A stretch of 64,000 nt of DNA. Source: Icerya purchasi. Lineage: Eukaryota; Arthropoda; Insecta; Hemiptera; Monophlebidae. Below the pieces are notes generated by a model. The model was not told the origin of the DNA and searched no databases. It saw nothing but the letters and a program-made list of their open reading frames with translations. Positions 32,350 to 45,029 of the stretch are shown here, piece by piece. Position 1 is the stretch's first letter; each line of letters begins with the position of its first letter. The DNA is taken from contig CM077116.1 in NCBI GenBank assembly GCA_039619475.1, positions 373,254,294 through 373,318,293 of the forward strand, written 5' to 3'. A program made the position numbers and the translations under genes.

Positions 32350-34878
32350 GGCCACACTCGAATTGCGCACAGTTATTTACCTGAGTCGAAGGTTAAAAAA
32401 AGGTCTCTAATCTCCACACACGAATTGCGCACCGGAAGTTTGCAGGTATGAAATATAAAAAAACAAACGAAAACGACGCTCGGACCATAATCGCTGTTCG
32501 CTGGACTAAGGGTTTCCAAAACTGATGGCGCTTGATCGTAGTACTATATTTTTAATGTTCGATAACTTTCAACATTTTTACCTATCGTATTTTTGACAAT
32601 TAATTTTTAATCTACTAATGAAAAATACTCTACACCTGTCTATGTATTAAAAATATTTCCTCTATAATGACGGTTTATTAAAAAATATTTGAGAATATGC
32701 CAGATTAATTTTAAATATACGTAATTGTTTAAACTTCTAATTCCATTTTTTTGTTTTTAAAACAAGTACTTCCGATAAATAACTGTGATATATTTATGTT
32801 TTAATCATTAAAAATTGATTCCGGCTTTTGCAATTTACCAGTTAGCTCAACTTTCACTAATTTAGCTTACTCCTAATTGTCTACATTTGTGATCTTTTAT
32901 CTTTCTAGTTTCAAAAGAATTATATTTATGATTAAACATGTATACTACCTCTTGACATAGCGGCAGCTAAAATTTTTCCTTATTTGTAAGTTATTATTTT
33001 TTAATTTTTAATAAAATATTTCACTTTCATATATACGTTAATGTTAATTTCGTGTTACCATTAATGTTAAGCAATTATCAATGTTAACAGTTTTATCATG
33101 GGGATAAATATTTCTAGAACAGTTTGAATTCTACAAAGCGCCTGTAAAATAACAATTTTGAAACATCATTTTATTTCTATGATTAAAAATAGAGCGGTAA
33201 TTTAAGCAGTGTCGAATTACTGTTATGTACTTATTATAAGCCGGATGATAATTTTTGATGTTTTTTGATGAGGAAAAATTATGACGCTTACACGTTAAAA
33301 TGTAAAGCTATATACAAAAATAGTATTAAATGCTCTTTCAGAAAATGCTAACGTTTGAACAACTCTTCTGACCTCTGAGCGCTAAAAGTCGCTCAACGAG
33401 TTAAGAATATGTAATATGACAAATTTAAAATTATCTAAAAATTACTTCAAAATGCATGAATCACCAACCGATATTATTCCTGAAATTTAAAATATACAAT
33501 AAACAACAAAAACTTTGCATCGCAATAAACATTTCCAAGAAGCACTTAATTTAAACCCCATTTGCATCTAAAAACGGCAAACGAATGTAGTTTTCGAAAA
33601 TATATAAATGGATACTTTGGAAAGAAAAATATAACGATATTTTAGCTTCAAATTTAAATTACCGGAGGGTGCTGGAAACTTAAAAGTTCAAAAAAAAATA
33701 TTTTTCCCGGGCATGTTCTGTATTAATGGAAAACATTACACAGAAGTAATGAAATCATATTTCAGTGTTGCTTCTAAGAATTACTTTTTTATTCTCATAA
33801 CCTAAATTTGAGTTTAAACTTCTGCTTCTTTATCATTTATCTAACAAAATACATTAGTACCAACCAAATGTGCGCAAAAATATCTATTATCTAGAGTAGA
33901 AACTATTTAATTTACAATAAACTACAAATTATAAAAACTTGACGAAGGAAAATTATCTTGTTAAATCCAACTAACATTTAAAGAAAAAAGGTAGTAGTAC
34001 TGACACTATTTATTTGCGTAATTATTATAATTGTAAGTTTTATCATTAAATTGTTTTAAATAGGATTTTATTTTAATGGTAAATTTTTGCGTTGTCATTT
34101 AAAATTTAAGTAGAATACTATGTATTGTTTGATGGTACACTAAATGAAAAAATTACGATTTTTAACAAATTTGGTTTTAATTCAAATGACAATTTATAAC
34201 TGAGATTGAACACTGATTAATGGATAAAATAAAATCTGAACTGAAACTTTCCCGAAACTCGGTTCCCTCAAACTCTAAGTAACTCTATATTATAATAACA
34301 TATTTAATTTGTCAAACTCGAAAATTTTACATAGTCACATTTATATTTTATGTACATTAATCAGTTGATATGAAAGTATTTTGTATTAATGTGAAATAGA
34401 AGCTTCATGAAACATAATATGCCGTGCGCTGAAAATTCTACATATTCAGTTAGAAATATTATCGTAATTTACGTTATTTTATATAATATTCGTGCAAAAA
34501 TTATTCTATTTTATGCAACATTTCTTTAAATATGAGTGCGTTTCTAGATTGTTAAAAATATTTCGAATAACAATCGTACTGCTAACGGGATAGTAGCCTA
34601 TTTTTCGCAAACGTTAAAGGCTTTTTTAATCGACTGAAATGTAGTTCGGTTATTATTCCAAATAGTAAACGTTTCATTACGATAACACATTTTGGAAGTC
34701 ACTGAAAGAGCGACTTTTACTCATTTTATTCCTTCGTCGATTTTATAAAATCAGAGTATTTTTTTTAAAGGCTGTGCGCAATTCGAGTTGTCAGCGGGTG
34801 GGCTATTTCGGGTCTGGTGCGGAATTCGTGTGTGACTTGTCACTGTGTTAGTGCTTTGTGCGGAATTCGAGTGTCCCC
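32350..34878. mobile_element. Non-coding 2.5-kb DNA transposon with inverted ends
   Basis: A perfect 8-base direct repeat GAATGGAT flanks it (32342-32349 and 34879-34886). The ends are inverted repeats of 21 bases with core ACACTCGAATTnCGCAC (32350-32370 and 34858-34878). Further copies of the core word lie inside both ends (near 32417-32432, 34774-34788 and 34817-34832, the last two in inverted orientation). The interior is AT-rich with no transposase. Superfamily unassigned: an 8-base duplication fits hAT, P or Mutator-like elements, but the termini match none that I know. Confidence 0.8.
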
Positions 34879-34886
34879 GAATGGAT

Positions 34887-35745
34887 ACCGCCACTGAAAA
34901 TTAGTAAACCATTTAGAGCGAATGTTGTAGAACGCAAAAGATGCAAAAATATTAAATACTCCAAATACGTACCGATGTTTTCAACAACTACAATCAAAAA
35001 TATTAAGATAAATATGGTTCACGCTCCATTGTCAGAACCCTTCATGCCAATTTACACAATTTTCTATACGTTAAAGAAGTTCATTAAGATCAATACACCG
35101 AGTTTTATGAGAGATTAAATTACAGCGGTAATTCGTATTCACATAGCCAGTATGAGCCAGACACTTCTTCCGGGATGTTCACACATCAAAGGTTAAAAAT
35201 AAGATGGTTTAGAGATGCGACAACGAATGACTAAGGAAATTATACAACAGTATATATGTTGTGATATCATTATATTATAGTAGTAACCTGTAGTACTTAC
35301 TGACGTTCCGTCGGTGTAATCGTTTTACTTGATTTTATTCAGTCGCCGTTATTTAAGCAATTTTATACTGATTTTTCGCGTTCAATTTTGAATTAACTAC
35401 TTGTATTATGTTAAGTTATTCTTTATTTCCAACTTATAGGTTAAGTTTACTATAATTATTTTTGAAAAGAAGACTGTAATTTTTAACCCTCCTCTCCCTT
35501 ATTATTCATATGTATTGTTTACCTTCGAATAAAGTATAAATCCAATAGGAGAAGAGATAATATTTAATATGTAGTTCGTTTTGTTTTTATTGTGACTACT
35601 TTTGACTGGTGTCGTATATTAAACAAAAAAAAAAAAAAAAAAATTTACATTTTTAGTTTCTCTTTACAGAGTCGACCCCAATTTTAAAACACTTACTTGT
35701 CAAATTAATTTTTTATTCGTATCAAAAAGCGCGAAAACCGGGTCG

Positions 35746-35781
<36 letters not shown>

Positions 35782-38700
35782 GAATTTTTTGCTAATTATA
35801 TTGTAGCATACACGTTAATCCAGCCAGGAGGCTAAAAAGAAAATGGTGCCGAGATGCGATTCCAATTACCTAACTTTCGTTTTCATTAAACGTAATAAGA
35901 AGAGAGAAATTAATCATGCCATGTCCAAGTCTTTCAATGTACAGATTGGGCTGTACTCCGGTTGTCTAAAATGATTTTCTATAATATGTTACAAACACCG
36001 CTGTTTGTGGTATGAATGCATAGCGGTACAGGGTAAAAAAAAACAAAAAAGAAACATATATTATCCGATACTTTGGACCTCGCCATGGGCACATTCAGAT
36101 GTGATAGTTCGTTCATAAAATGCTTACAGAAGAAGAATGGTACATTTCAATTGATTGCGTCTTTACAATAATTTTCGGTTTGCTTCTTCCATTACCACTT
36201 CAGTTACATATGTCGTAACGGCTCTTACCCGCTCTAGCTTAAAATCAGTGGAAAATAATATTTTTTTAAAAAAGCGTAAAATTATGCAAGTGTTGATCTT
36301 TAGCGGGCGACGGTTATGTTTCTTTATTTTTATCATGCGACCGTCAGACGACAAGGGAAGCTATTATTTTTTTTCAGCAACAGACGGAGTGTGCAGTAAT
36401 TAAAGCTGAAAGTCGGCCTAAGAGAAATTTAACAAGCGAAACGGGCTGCCTACTTGTTAGTCGTTTAATAATTTAAATAAAGGCCGATTTAACTGACAGA
36501 AATATATGTGCGCGTCCGACGACACGTACCTGCGTTAGTTAGATAATCCGGTTGATGCTGGCCGCACCACGGCCTCTTAATTACGACTCGTCGCAGCGAC
36601 ACATAAAACGGCAATTAATTGTGGCCCCAACTAACCGCTGGAGGTTAATGAATTTATAATTGTCCCTCCGTCTGTCCTGGAAGGCTAATTTTCTTCTTTA
36701 ATTCATAGCGCGCTCATTTTACATCATTCTGACACGGAAAGTTATGCTTTACACATGTTCCGGGGCGCGCACGTGTACAGCTACATAATTAGAACAGTCC
36801 GCGAATATACTAAAAGTCAGCCGCTTACAACGTTATCTTCCAGCAAAAACCGCCTTCTTCTACAGATCATCAGCCGAAATGGCAACATTTAACTTGCACC
36901 GAATTAAATTTACACTGTATTAAGTAATCTTTCAATTTAGAACTAGCTGGAGGCGATTCAGTAATAAGCGCGTAGTGGAACAAACAAGCGCAGCAACCGG
37001 TGCAAACTCGAATGGAACTGAAAAATTCCAGTGACGCGAACCGAAAACATGAATGTGTTGGAAGTACTATTTTTGACGTCGCTCGCCGATTTTAGACGGT
37101 AGATGATTTATCAGAAATACAGCCACCCGAGTTGACACTAGAAAAGCGAAATATGAAAGAAAATCTTTATCGCAATGTTTACGCCTTTACAACTACGACC
37201 GAAAGGTGTGAAAGACTTTCATTTTGAACATTCTGCGGCAGAGTATGTTTAAAGAACAACCGGAGCATTTTTAAGGTAAATTACGGTATTGCTTGGCTAT
37301 TTGACGGAACAGAAAGCATTTCGAACGTTTAGCTGAAGATTTATTGACCGATGAAACACTTAAAATTAGAAATTGCAAGTTGAATTCACTAAAATTTCAA
37401 TTGCACCGTTGGCAAATTTCAATTCCATCCTTCGTCCTACACGGAGATGCGCCTAACTAAAGCCAAATGAATTATTGAACAATCTATTCGTTTTATGATC
37501 TTTTCCTAAAGAAGTTTCTAGGTTTCCAGATGACTTGCTGTTAGAGCAAGCAATGAACCAGCATTCACAATATTCGGAAATTCAAAGTTAGTTTCTTTAT
37601 CGCCTTTAGATGTGCCAGCAATTGGCAGACATTTTTACAGACTCCTATCTCTATTGTTAGCATATTCATTTCCAATGATTTTATCGAAGAAAGCGATTTA
37701 TAAAAAAATGGCACAAAATTTTCTAAAAAAAAAAATTGAGTAATGAAGTGTAAACAAAATTGTAAACAAAGATGAGATCAGAGTCAGGTTACGTATGAGG
37801 AAGTGATAAGTCAACAAAGAAGCAGAACTAATCCAGTTTGTTTTGAAAAGATTTCATTGAGGAGAATGGAAAAGCCTGAAATAATAAGTCGGCGAAAAAA
37901 AAAACTGACAGGAATTATTAGTATAATAACATAGTCACTATAACATAAGTCACTACCGTAGAAAGCTATGAAGGTCTTCCAGTTATAATTAAGACTAACA
38001 GTTAGAGGGGAAAAAGTCAAATCGAGAGAGTTATAAATTAACTCATTTTTAAAATAAGAAAAAGATCGTTAACGAATACCGAATTGTCAAAAAGGTTAAC
38101 ATTCTCAAGATGGAACTGTCGGTACTGTGGGATGTACAGCCCCCCGGTCGGGAAAAATTAGCATTTCAGTCCCCACAGGTGATAAATGGTTGCGCGGCAG
38201 AATTGAAAAAAAAAAGAAAAAGAAGAGTGATAAAGGTCACAATTAAGGGGAACATAGGTAGCAACAGTGTTAACAGGACGTACAGAGGGGAAATGGATGG
38301 AATTGTGTGGACAATTTGGGTAAATTAAGACTAGCGGATAGGTGAGAACATCATGAGAGTAAAATTTGATGTAATTTTTAAATCATCATAATCAAGTCTG
38401 ATTAATCTAAAGCCCCTCTGGTATTAAAATTCATGCCCGATTAAAGCCACGTTTCTGAGACAAGAACAACACTGTAACATTATGGAAATTAAACAAGTAC
38501 TCTAAAGAATTTTTATTGACCCTCAGGCTGCGACAACTCTATTGTAGTCTATTGAACGTAGCATTGTAAAGCAGAAGAAGTATTAGAAATGAAAGAAGCG
38601 AGAAAAAAGTGATGAACAGCAAAGAGACAAAATGATAGATTAAAGATGACCGGAATTTACGTTAAACAAGTTGTAACGATTAGAAAAAATAGGAGGAAAC

Positions 38701-39608
38701 AAGTCGGAGCTCTTATGTTAGAAGGTAATTCGAAGAGTATTGAAAGAAGGAAAGCTAGAGCAGATTTAAGTACAAAACTGAAGAAGACATAGATCACCTG
38801 TTGACTCTAGAATACAGAGGTTTAAAAGCATTCGTACGAATGCGATAGTTCTAACGCTTATAGATGAGTGCTTTATCGCTATATATGTTATATACCTTGG
38901 ACAATCTCACAACTATGCGAGTAAAACAGTTAATGGTAAAAAATTCAAATGCAACTTGGTTCAAAGATAAAGCGAGTCGTCTCAATGTGAGAGAGAAAAA
39001 GGAATGAAATATGCCACACTGTCTGATAATATTTATGACCACTTCAGCAAGGAACTATTTAAAATTAAATAGCGAACAAGCGGAATAGAAGACGGCGAAC
39101 ATTAAAATTAAATCGTTGGCACTTGAAAGTGCTTTTTTTTTTTTGTATAGAAGGAGAAAGATTAAACGAAAAAGTAAAAAAGAAAATGTAGGAAAGTAAT
39201 AAAGAGGTAGAAAAAAAGTGCAGGCTCGAACATTTTTAATTCCTTTTTTTTTTTTTTTTGCTTATTTTTTGGAAGAATGATTAATTAATACGTATGTTTC
39301 AGGAAATGAGATAGGGGGTAAACAAAGGATAAGGAAAGAGCAACGTCGTTTGAAGACAGTAGCTCCTGTTCGCAGGAGAAATATTTTCGATTAAAGGAGA
39401 AGTGGAGGAAGAAAAATTAGGAATAACCGGAAAGGAACAAAGTTGATACCAGAAAGACTTGACGATAACTTATTTTTGAAATACGGTTAACCGGTAGTGA
39501 GGCGAACATTTTGAGAGCCGATTCATTAGACGGAGATGGAATAATGAGATATAGTTAGATGGGAGAGAAGGAAGTTGAGGTTTCGAACTCATAAGGTGAT
39601 TTCGAATT
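34887..39608. other. No gene recognised; possible conserved non-coding DNA at 36530-36720
   Basis: A runs near 35620-35645 and 35745-35762 and a short TA repeat near 35763-35780 occur. The stretch 36530-36720 is more balanced in composition and holds several TAATTA/ATTAAT words (TTAATTACGACTCG, GGCAATTAATTGTGGCC, GGTTAATGAATTTATAATTG), as in homeodomain-bound regulatory DNA. No exon is supported. Confidence 0.35.
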
Positions 39609-40544
39609 ATGAGTGCCTATAACCGAAATAACTCTTTTCAGGGCTGTCTGACGTCGAAGTTCGGGACTCACCTCCGTATTCTTCAATTTAATATAGAGGG
39701 AATCAGCAGAAGTAAATACGAATACCTTGAGAGAAAATATGCTGATAAAGTAGATCTCATGCTTTTACAAGAAACGCATACAGTTTCAGATAGGGAACTG
39801 TCCCAAAGAGGGAAAATTACCAACTTCACACCAGTGGCCGCAGTCCATCATAAGCAATATGGAATTGTTACTTACATTAAAAACTCAGTCATCTCCTACA
39901 AGGTAAAGCACATGGCGTCCGAAAACAATGTATTTGTAATTGCTATTGAAGTTGAGGGAAGCTCCATTATAAATGTGTACAAACCTCCAAATGACCAAAC
40001 CCCACCACTTCCAGTTTTCGAAAGTAGAATGTCTATTTACGCTGGAGACTTTAATAGTCATTCTCAGTGTTGGGGATACAATGTGAAAGACGAAAATGGA
40101 CGGAAAATAATTGAATGGATGGAAGCAAATGACTTTATGCTAGCTTATAACGCCAAAGATCCAGGTACGTTTTACTCGGCAAGGTGGAACAGATCGTATA
40201 CTCCAGACCTTTGCATCCACGCAAAACCTAAACGGGATGTATATAACATAAACAGACAATTTGAATCTAGATTTCCGAGCAGCCAACACGTACCGGTGTT
40301 AGTAACCACAGGGATGGAGGTACCCTCTGTTAAGTCCATAAACAAACCGAGATGGAATTTTGCTAAAGCTAATTGGAAAAAATTCTCATCTGAGCTGGAG
40401 AAAGAGATAATAAAAATCGAACCAGAGGTAAAAAACTACAGCCAGTTTGCGAAAATAGTAATTCGTTGTGCCAAAAACAATATCCCGAGAGGCTTCAAGA
40501 ATAAACCATGTGAAGATCTATATTCGAAAAGACTGGCGACTTAG
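39609..40544 (+). pseudogene. LINE endonuclease domain
   Basis: A 311-codon frame. LRILQFNIEGI (Asn), DLMLLQETHT (Glu), IYAGDFNSHSQCWG (Asp/Asn) and SSQHVPVLV (His, with Gln where Asp is usual) give the four boxes of an EEP-type endonuclease at about residues 22-235. The first ATG lies close to the domain start, so an ORF1 or N-terminal extension would have been upstream and is not seen. The frame ends at 40544, and the same protein continues in other frames, so the stop is a lesion. Confidence 0.75.
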
Positions 40545-41330
40545 AAACCGCGAGTGAACTCATGCACCGACCGAACAAACTACGACAGAAGAAATGGGTA
40601 GACACCGTCGAAGGCTTAGACTTCACACGCCCGAGCAGGAAAGCATGGCAGCTGCTGAGAAAGCTTGGAACAGACAGCGCGGAAGTCAATAACAGCGTTT
40701 AAATAAAACCAGATAAAATATCAGAAAGACTCCTAAAAATAATCAAAATCAAAATCGACAAACAAAAGTCAGTAGAAGTAAAACGAAAGGTAAGAATAGC
40801 AAAAAGCGAACTGCAGAACGACAATGTACTATCAGCCCCGTTCGATATGCCAGAAGTGCAATCGAATTAATTAGAAACAGAAAATCCGCAGGACTAGATA
40901 ACATACACCCGGAATTTATTAAATTACTGAAGTATAAACTAGAAGTTTCTTACTAAAACTGTTTAACCGCATACTTGTGACTGGCCAATTACCTGCGATT
41001 TTTAAAAAATCCAAAGTTATCGCTATTAAAAAGCCTAGCAAGGAAGGAAAAAATCCGGCAGATTATAGACCAATATCGCTTCTCGGCACAGTTTACAAGC
41101 TGCTCGAACGACTTATACATCGAAGAATTAATAGACAAAATACTTCTCTACAATTTCAAGCTGGCTTCTGTCTGGGAAGATCATGTTGCGATCAAGTTAT
41201 GGCTTTAACTACGTTTATCGAATCTGGCTTTCAAAAATATCTAAAGACAGCCACAGTTTTTATCGATCTCACAGCCACCTACGATCCAATTTGGCGAGAA
41301 GGCTTGCTTCTGAAAATGCACGCTTAGTTA
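40545..41330 (+). pseudogene. LINE linker and N-terminal reverse transcriptase, frameshifted
   Basis: Frames carry KKWVDTVEGLDFT...KAWQLLRKLG (about 40580-40675), then KSAGLDNIHPEFIKLL near 40890-40930, then LPAIFKKSKVIAIKKPSKEG...DYRPISLLGTVYKLLERLI (41000-41120), FQAGFCLGRSCCDQVMALT (41155-41210) and VFIDLTATYDPIWREGLLLKM (41260-41320, motif A). Reading stops after motif A, and the catalytic YADD region is absent. Confidence 0.75.
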
Positions 41331-41339
41331 CCGGTACAC

Positions 41340-41770
41340 TCAAATCAACCACCCCTACTTGAAATTTCCATCGTTCATCCGCAGAGAAGAAGCATTAAAG
41401 CGAGAATGGGCTAAATTGCACTCACCCTCACGTGGAAAAATTTATCAAAGATATTCCACCTATACGTCTTCGATCTAGGAAAGCAGCATGGTTGACGGCC
41501 AACGAGCTTCGGACAAGTGACGACGCAGCTACCAGGTGGAGGGAACTTTGGAATAAGCAGACTCCAGTAAACGGACAACTTATCTTAAACCCAGCCAATA
41601 GGGTACCTGGTTTTGGTCTCAGCAAAATAGCGTGATGCAATTTGAATCGAGTTAAGTATTTAATGAACAAATCTCGGAATCGGAACTGTATAGCTGTGGC
41701 GAGACTCAAACGACGCCGCACTTTGTTAACTTGTGTGAAGTATACAGTTTCAGTAATAGATTGACTATTC
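41340..41770 (+). pseudogene. LINE C-terminal segment
   Basis: HPYLKFPSFIRREEALKREWAK is followed by a frame change, then RSRKAAWLTANELR, RWRELWNKQTPVNGQLILNP and NRVPGFGLSKIA. A TGA stands where this family usually has Trp (41634-41636), and the frame resumes CNLNRVKYL. This C-terminal region is typical of a LINE family widespread in insects. Confidence 0.6.
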
Positions 41771-41888
41771 TCTTGAGGAAGGCACAGTAGAATGGCTGAC
41801 AAGTGTTCATTTATAAATAGACGACGATATTTCGTAATTTTGTAATTTTTAATCTAAATTTTACAATTTAATAAGCGCGTAATTGATG

Positions 41889-41889
41889 C

Positions 41890-41922
<33 letters not shown>

Positions 41923-41963
41923 CAAATCAAATCAAATCAAATCAAATCAAATCAAATCAAATC
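41889..41963. repeat. Tail-to-tail microsatellite: (AAT)n joined to (ATCAA)8
   Basis: About eleven AAT units (41889-41920) are the tail of the plus-strand LINE. Eight ATCAA units (41921-41960) plus ATC are the tail, read as (TTTGA)n, of the minus-strand LINE to the right. Confidence 0.85.
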
Positions 41964-42540
41964 GTTTATTATTACTATTACCTTACATTTCCCATCTATG
42001 CGCATATTTGCGCGAGCGATGGGTATTTGAAAATAAAAAATACAACAATTTTACAATTTTTAAACAAAATATGAAAGTAAAATACTAAAATAAAGTGGAA
42101 TACATTAAATTACATTAGCGTAGCGCGTGCATCTGGATTAAATGAAGGGAACTGAAACGGTTTTCCAAACAAAGTCCAAGTTTACAAACGAAATTAATCT
42201 AATTAAATAGCTAAATAATTAAATAATATAAATTAAATCTAACCGGAAATATAATATTAAACGCCAATTTGAAGATGATAATCATGTCAAACTTAATTGG
42301 AACTTTCTGTAAAATAATTCGTTAAGCATTTACGTCTCTTCTTATAGTTTTTAAGATTTTCTTTGACGTGATCCGGTAGTAAATTATAAAGTAAAGGAGC
42401 CATGTAGACCATTTGTATTTTGGAATGGTATTTATTGAAATTAGGTACCACTGCTATTTCCCTACCAGAGCTTCTGGTTTTACCCTCCTTATATAAAAAT
42501 GTAAATTCCTCTCTGTTTTTAATCATATAAAGTAGTCATA
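41921..42540 (-). mobile_element. 3' end of a second LINE (CR1/L2-like), minus strand
   Basis: It consists of a C-terminal coding fragment at 42293-42526, about 330 bases of AT-rich 3' untranslated region and a (TTTGA)n tail. Microsatellite tails instead of poly(A) are usual in the CR1/L2 and related clades. It is 5'-truncated near 42540, where an ATA/ATG microsatellite begins. Confidence 0.55.
42293..42526 (-). pseudogene. C-terminal fragment of a LINE reverse transcriptase
   Basis: The 77-residue frame reads KTRSSGREIAVVPNFNKYHSK and then APLLYNLLPDHVKENLKN, the motif just before the C-terminus in CR1/L2- and Jockey-like polymerases (a LYN.LP..IK pattern). The catalytic core is absent. Confidence 0.6.
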
Positions 42541-42615
42541 TAATAATAATAATAATAATAATAATGATGATGATGATGATGATAATGATGATGATAATAA
42601 TGATGATGATAAAAA
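42541..42615. repeat. (ATA)n/(ATG)n microsatellite
   Basis: ATA units pass into GATGAT units, about 75 bases in all. Confidence 0.9.
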
Positions 42616-45029
42616 TTTTAACAATTATTTTTCGATACCATTTTCACTTGTTGCATCGTCGCGCTCTATTTCTTAATTTGTTATGAAAAATGTAAAAAGT
42701 TCTGAATTTACTCACTAATAGCTCTAGTTTCGTTATACTTGCATTATTTTTCATTTGATCGTAATTTGCAGCAGTAATATTTCGGGCACTTTATTCTGTT
42801 AGCCGGCAAAATGAAATATCTACATTGGCGAGTAGACGAGCGGCAACACAATGGAATAATGTGCCGTAAAGGTTTTCAGGGTGTAAATTCGTTAGTCGGA
42901 ATGAGAGATAATTATAAACAGAAAGTGTAAGAGACGAGCAGCGGAGCGGACTGCTTTAGCTTGTCGACTAGGTTATTTGCAGGTGTACAAGTGGAGCGTA
43001 ATAATAGGTAAACTAGGCGTCCGTTGAAGATGGTTAATAGGAAACAGCGAGTACAGCTTCTGGAAGGCTGTATTCTTAAAAGCTAAGAAATGGACCCACG
43101 CCTACCGTACATAAATAATATCTCCTTCGTTCTATTCTCAGATCACTCTATTATTATATTCAGCGGTTCTGTGCAAAGATCTCTCCTGCGAGCTTCGTAC
43201 TATCCCGTTTCTTGCTATCGCAGGAAAAACCATACATCATTTTAGAACCGCTGATGGAAACGCTTTCTCATTTACACACAGACAGACAGACAGACAGGCA
43301 GGCAGGCAAACGAACAAATAAACGCAGATAGAGCGGTCTAACGCAGAAATAATCTTTCGCTTAGTCAGTGGAATTTATCCGAATCGAATTACGTAGACCA
43401 AGAGAGTAGTGCTTTCTTCAGATGTTTAATCGTATTAATTAACGTATTTCTTCATTGGCAATGTACGTCATTTGCAGGCTACAGTAGGCGGTCTCAACGT
43501 CGATAAGCGCCATTGCAATACAAAAGAAACTTATCCTGCGATTGTCAGAGCCGCTTCAGCTTCTTCGCCGATTATTCGCTATATAACGTTAAATTCTATA
43601 ATTCGACCTAGGTAAAAACATACGTACACTGTTAGTTTTTTTCAGAACGTATATCTTCCTTTTTTTATTTTTTTTTTTTATTTCATCTAAAATATAACAC
43701 TAACGTAACTGCTAAAATTGAGTTTTTCATCTCATTAATGAATCATAAGTATTTAACGTTATTTTTACGACTTAATTTTTCTCCGGACAAATTTGTAATT
43801 TTTTTTTTTTGAATTTTTGAATTTGTTTTTTAATTTGGCTATTACTTATTATTTTTTCGTTGGTTTAATAATCCTGATTCTTTTAGTATTTGATGGATTA
43901 CTCTAATTCCCGCATCTGTTTCTATTGTTTCTTTTGACACGTCCTTCATTTGTGCCGTACGGAAAGATTACCCACCCCACTTATCCATTTCCGCTAAATA
44001 CTGAAACCTACTATTATGCAGAGCGTTGATCGCTAGGACACATCAGCTTCAGCTTCAGGTTAGCCTAGGGGTACCCCTACAGTATGCGGTATAACCAACT
44101 GCGTGCGCACAAAAAGAAAGAGAGAGAGAGAGAGAGAGAAAATGTGATTTGCGAGCTGCCTTGAAGTCTCTCTATCCTGCCTTTCTAGATTTCTATCGAA
44201 ATCACTATCGCAGAGACCATGTTGCCGAACTAATTACCCCTGTGAACTTGTATGATGGTTCTATATTCGAAAGCTTTTAAGCTCCCAACATCTCCAGTGA
44301 CAATGGTTTTCGAATAGGTTTTTATTTTTCATCGTTCTCAAAAAGTGCGCACTATATATTACGTGCGGTTGGAATGCGGAAATTAATGAATTTAAATAGT
44401 TGTTGATTGTTAGCCAAAAAAAAAAAAAAAATAAAAAAAAAAAAAAATAAATGGAAAGAAAAATATTTTGTTTGTATCGCGAACCCCCCCCACTACTACA
44501 CTGAAATTGCACTATTTTTAAACAACAACTAGAAGAAATACGCCATAAAAACGAACAAATCGCGATAAAACTGAAAAAGGTTTAACTGGGCCGTAACATT
44601 TTAATTGGTGCAGAAATAAATTCGTGCGCAATCGAAGAAGTTTCTATTTATACAGGCGGAGGAGAGAAGTGCGTGTCTATTTTAAAAATTCCCTCGCAAA
44701 ACTTTGATTACAGTGGAAAAATAAAAAGAATACGGAACTAGTTTTTTTTAGAATGGAAAATAAAAAAATGAATATTTCTCGCTGGTATAATTTCTGAAAT
44801 AACAGCTTTTTATTTTCTTCTTAGAATGGAACAATTTTTGAATTGCATCCTTCCGGCTCTAGCGCTGAAATTTCCCGTTTCGGACTAACGATTCGAAATA
44901 AAAATGATTTCATTCGCACTTTAATTGGCACAACATCTCGCGAGCCAACTGTTATCGGTTATTTCAAGCATCTTTGTCGGTCGCATCGACTAATTTTTCA
45001 CGGTGAGCTTCCTCCGCGTTCAGTCAGCA
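42616..45029. other. No gene recognised; microsatellites
   Basis: A (CAGA)n/(CAGG)n tract lies near 43279-43307 and (AG)n near 44119-44139. A-rich runs occur near 44416-44450. No coding signal is seen. Confidence 0.5.

Larger units (their letters stand above)
39609..41920 (+). mobile_element. LINE with internal deletion and TAA-repeat tail
   Basis: Endonuclease, linker, first half of the reverse transcriptase and a C-terminal segment follow in order on the plus strand. The second half of the reverse transcriptase is missing between about 41325 and 41340. The 3' end runs into (AAT)n at 41889-41920. The clade is not fixed; a TAA-type tail is known for I-like LINEs. Confidence 0.65.

Noticed and set aside
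34858..35118. 86-codon frame starting in the right terminal repeat of the 2.5-kb transposon
   Set aside because: It crosses the element end and the target duplication, so it cannot be an ancestral gene.
41921..41963. Possible CRISPR-like or iteron array
   Set aside because: Units are only five bases long without spacers. It is a LINE tail microsatellite.
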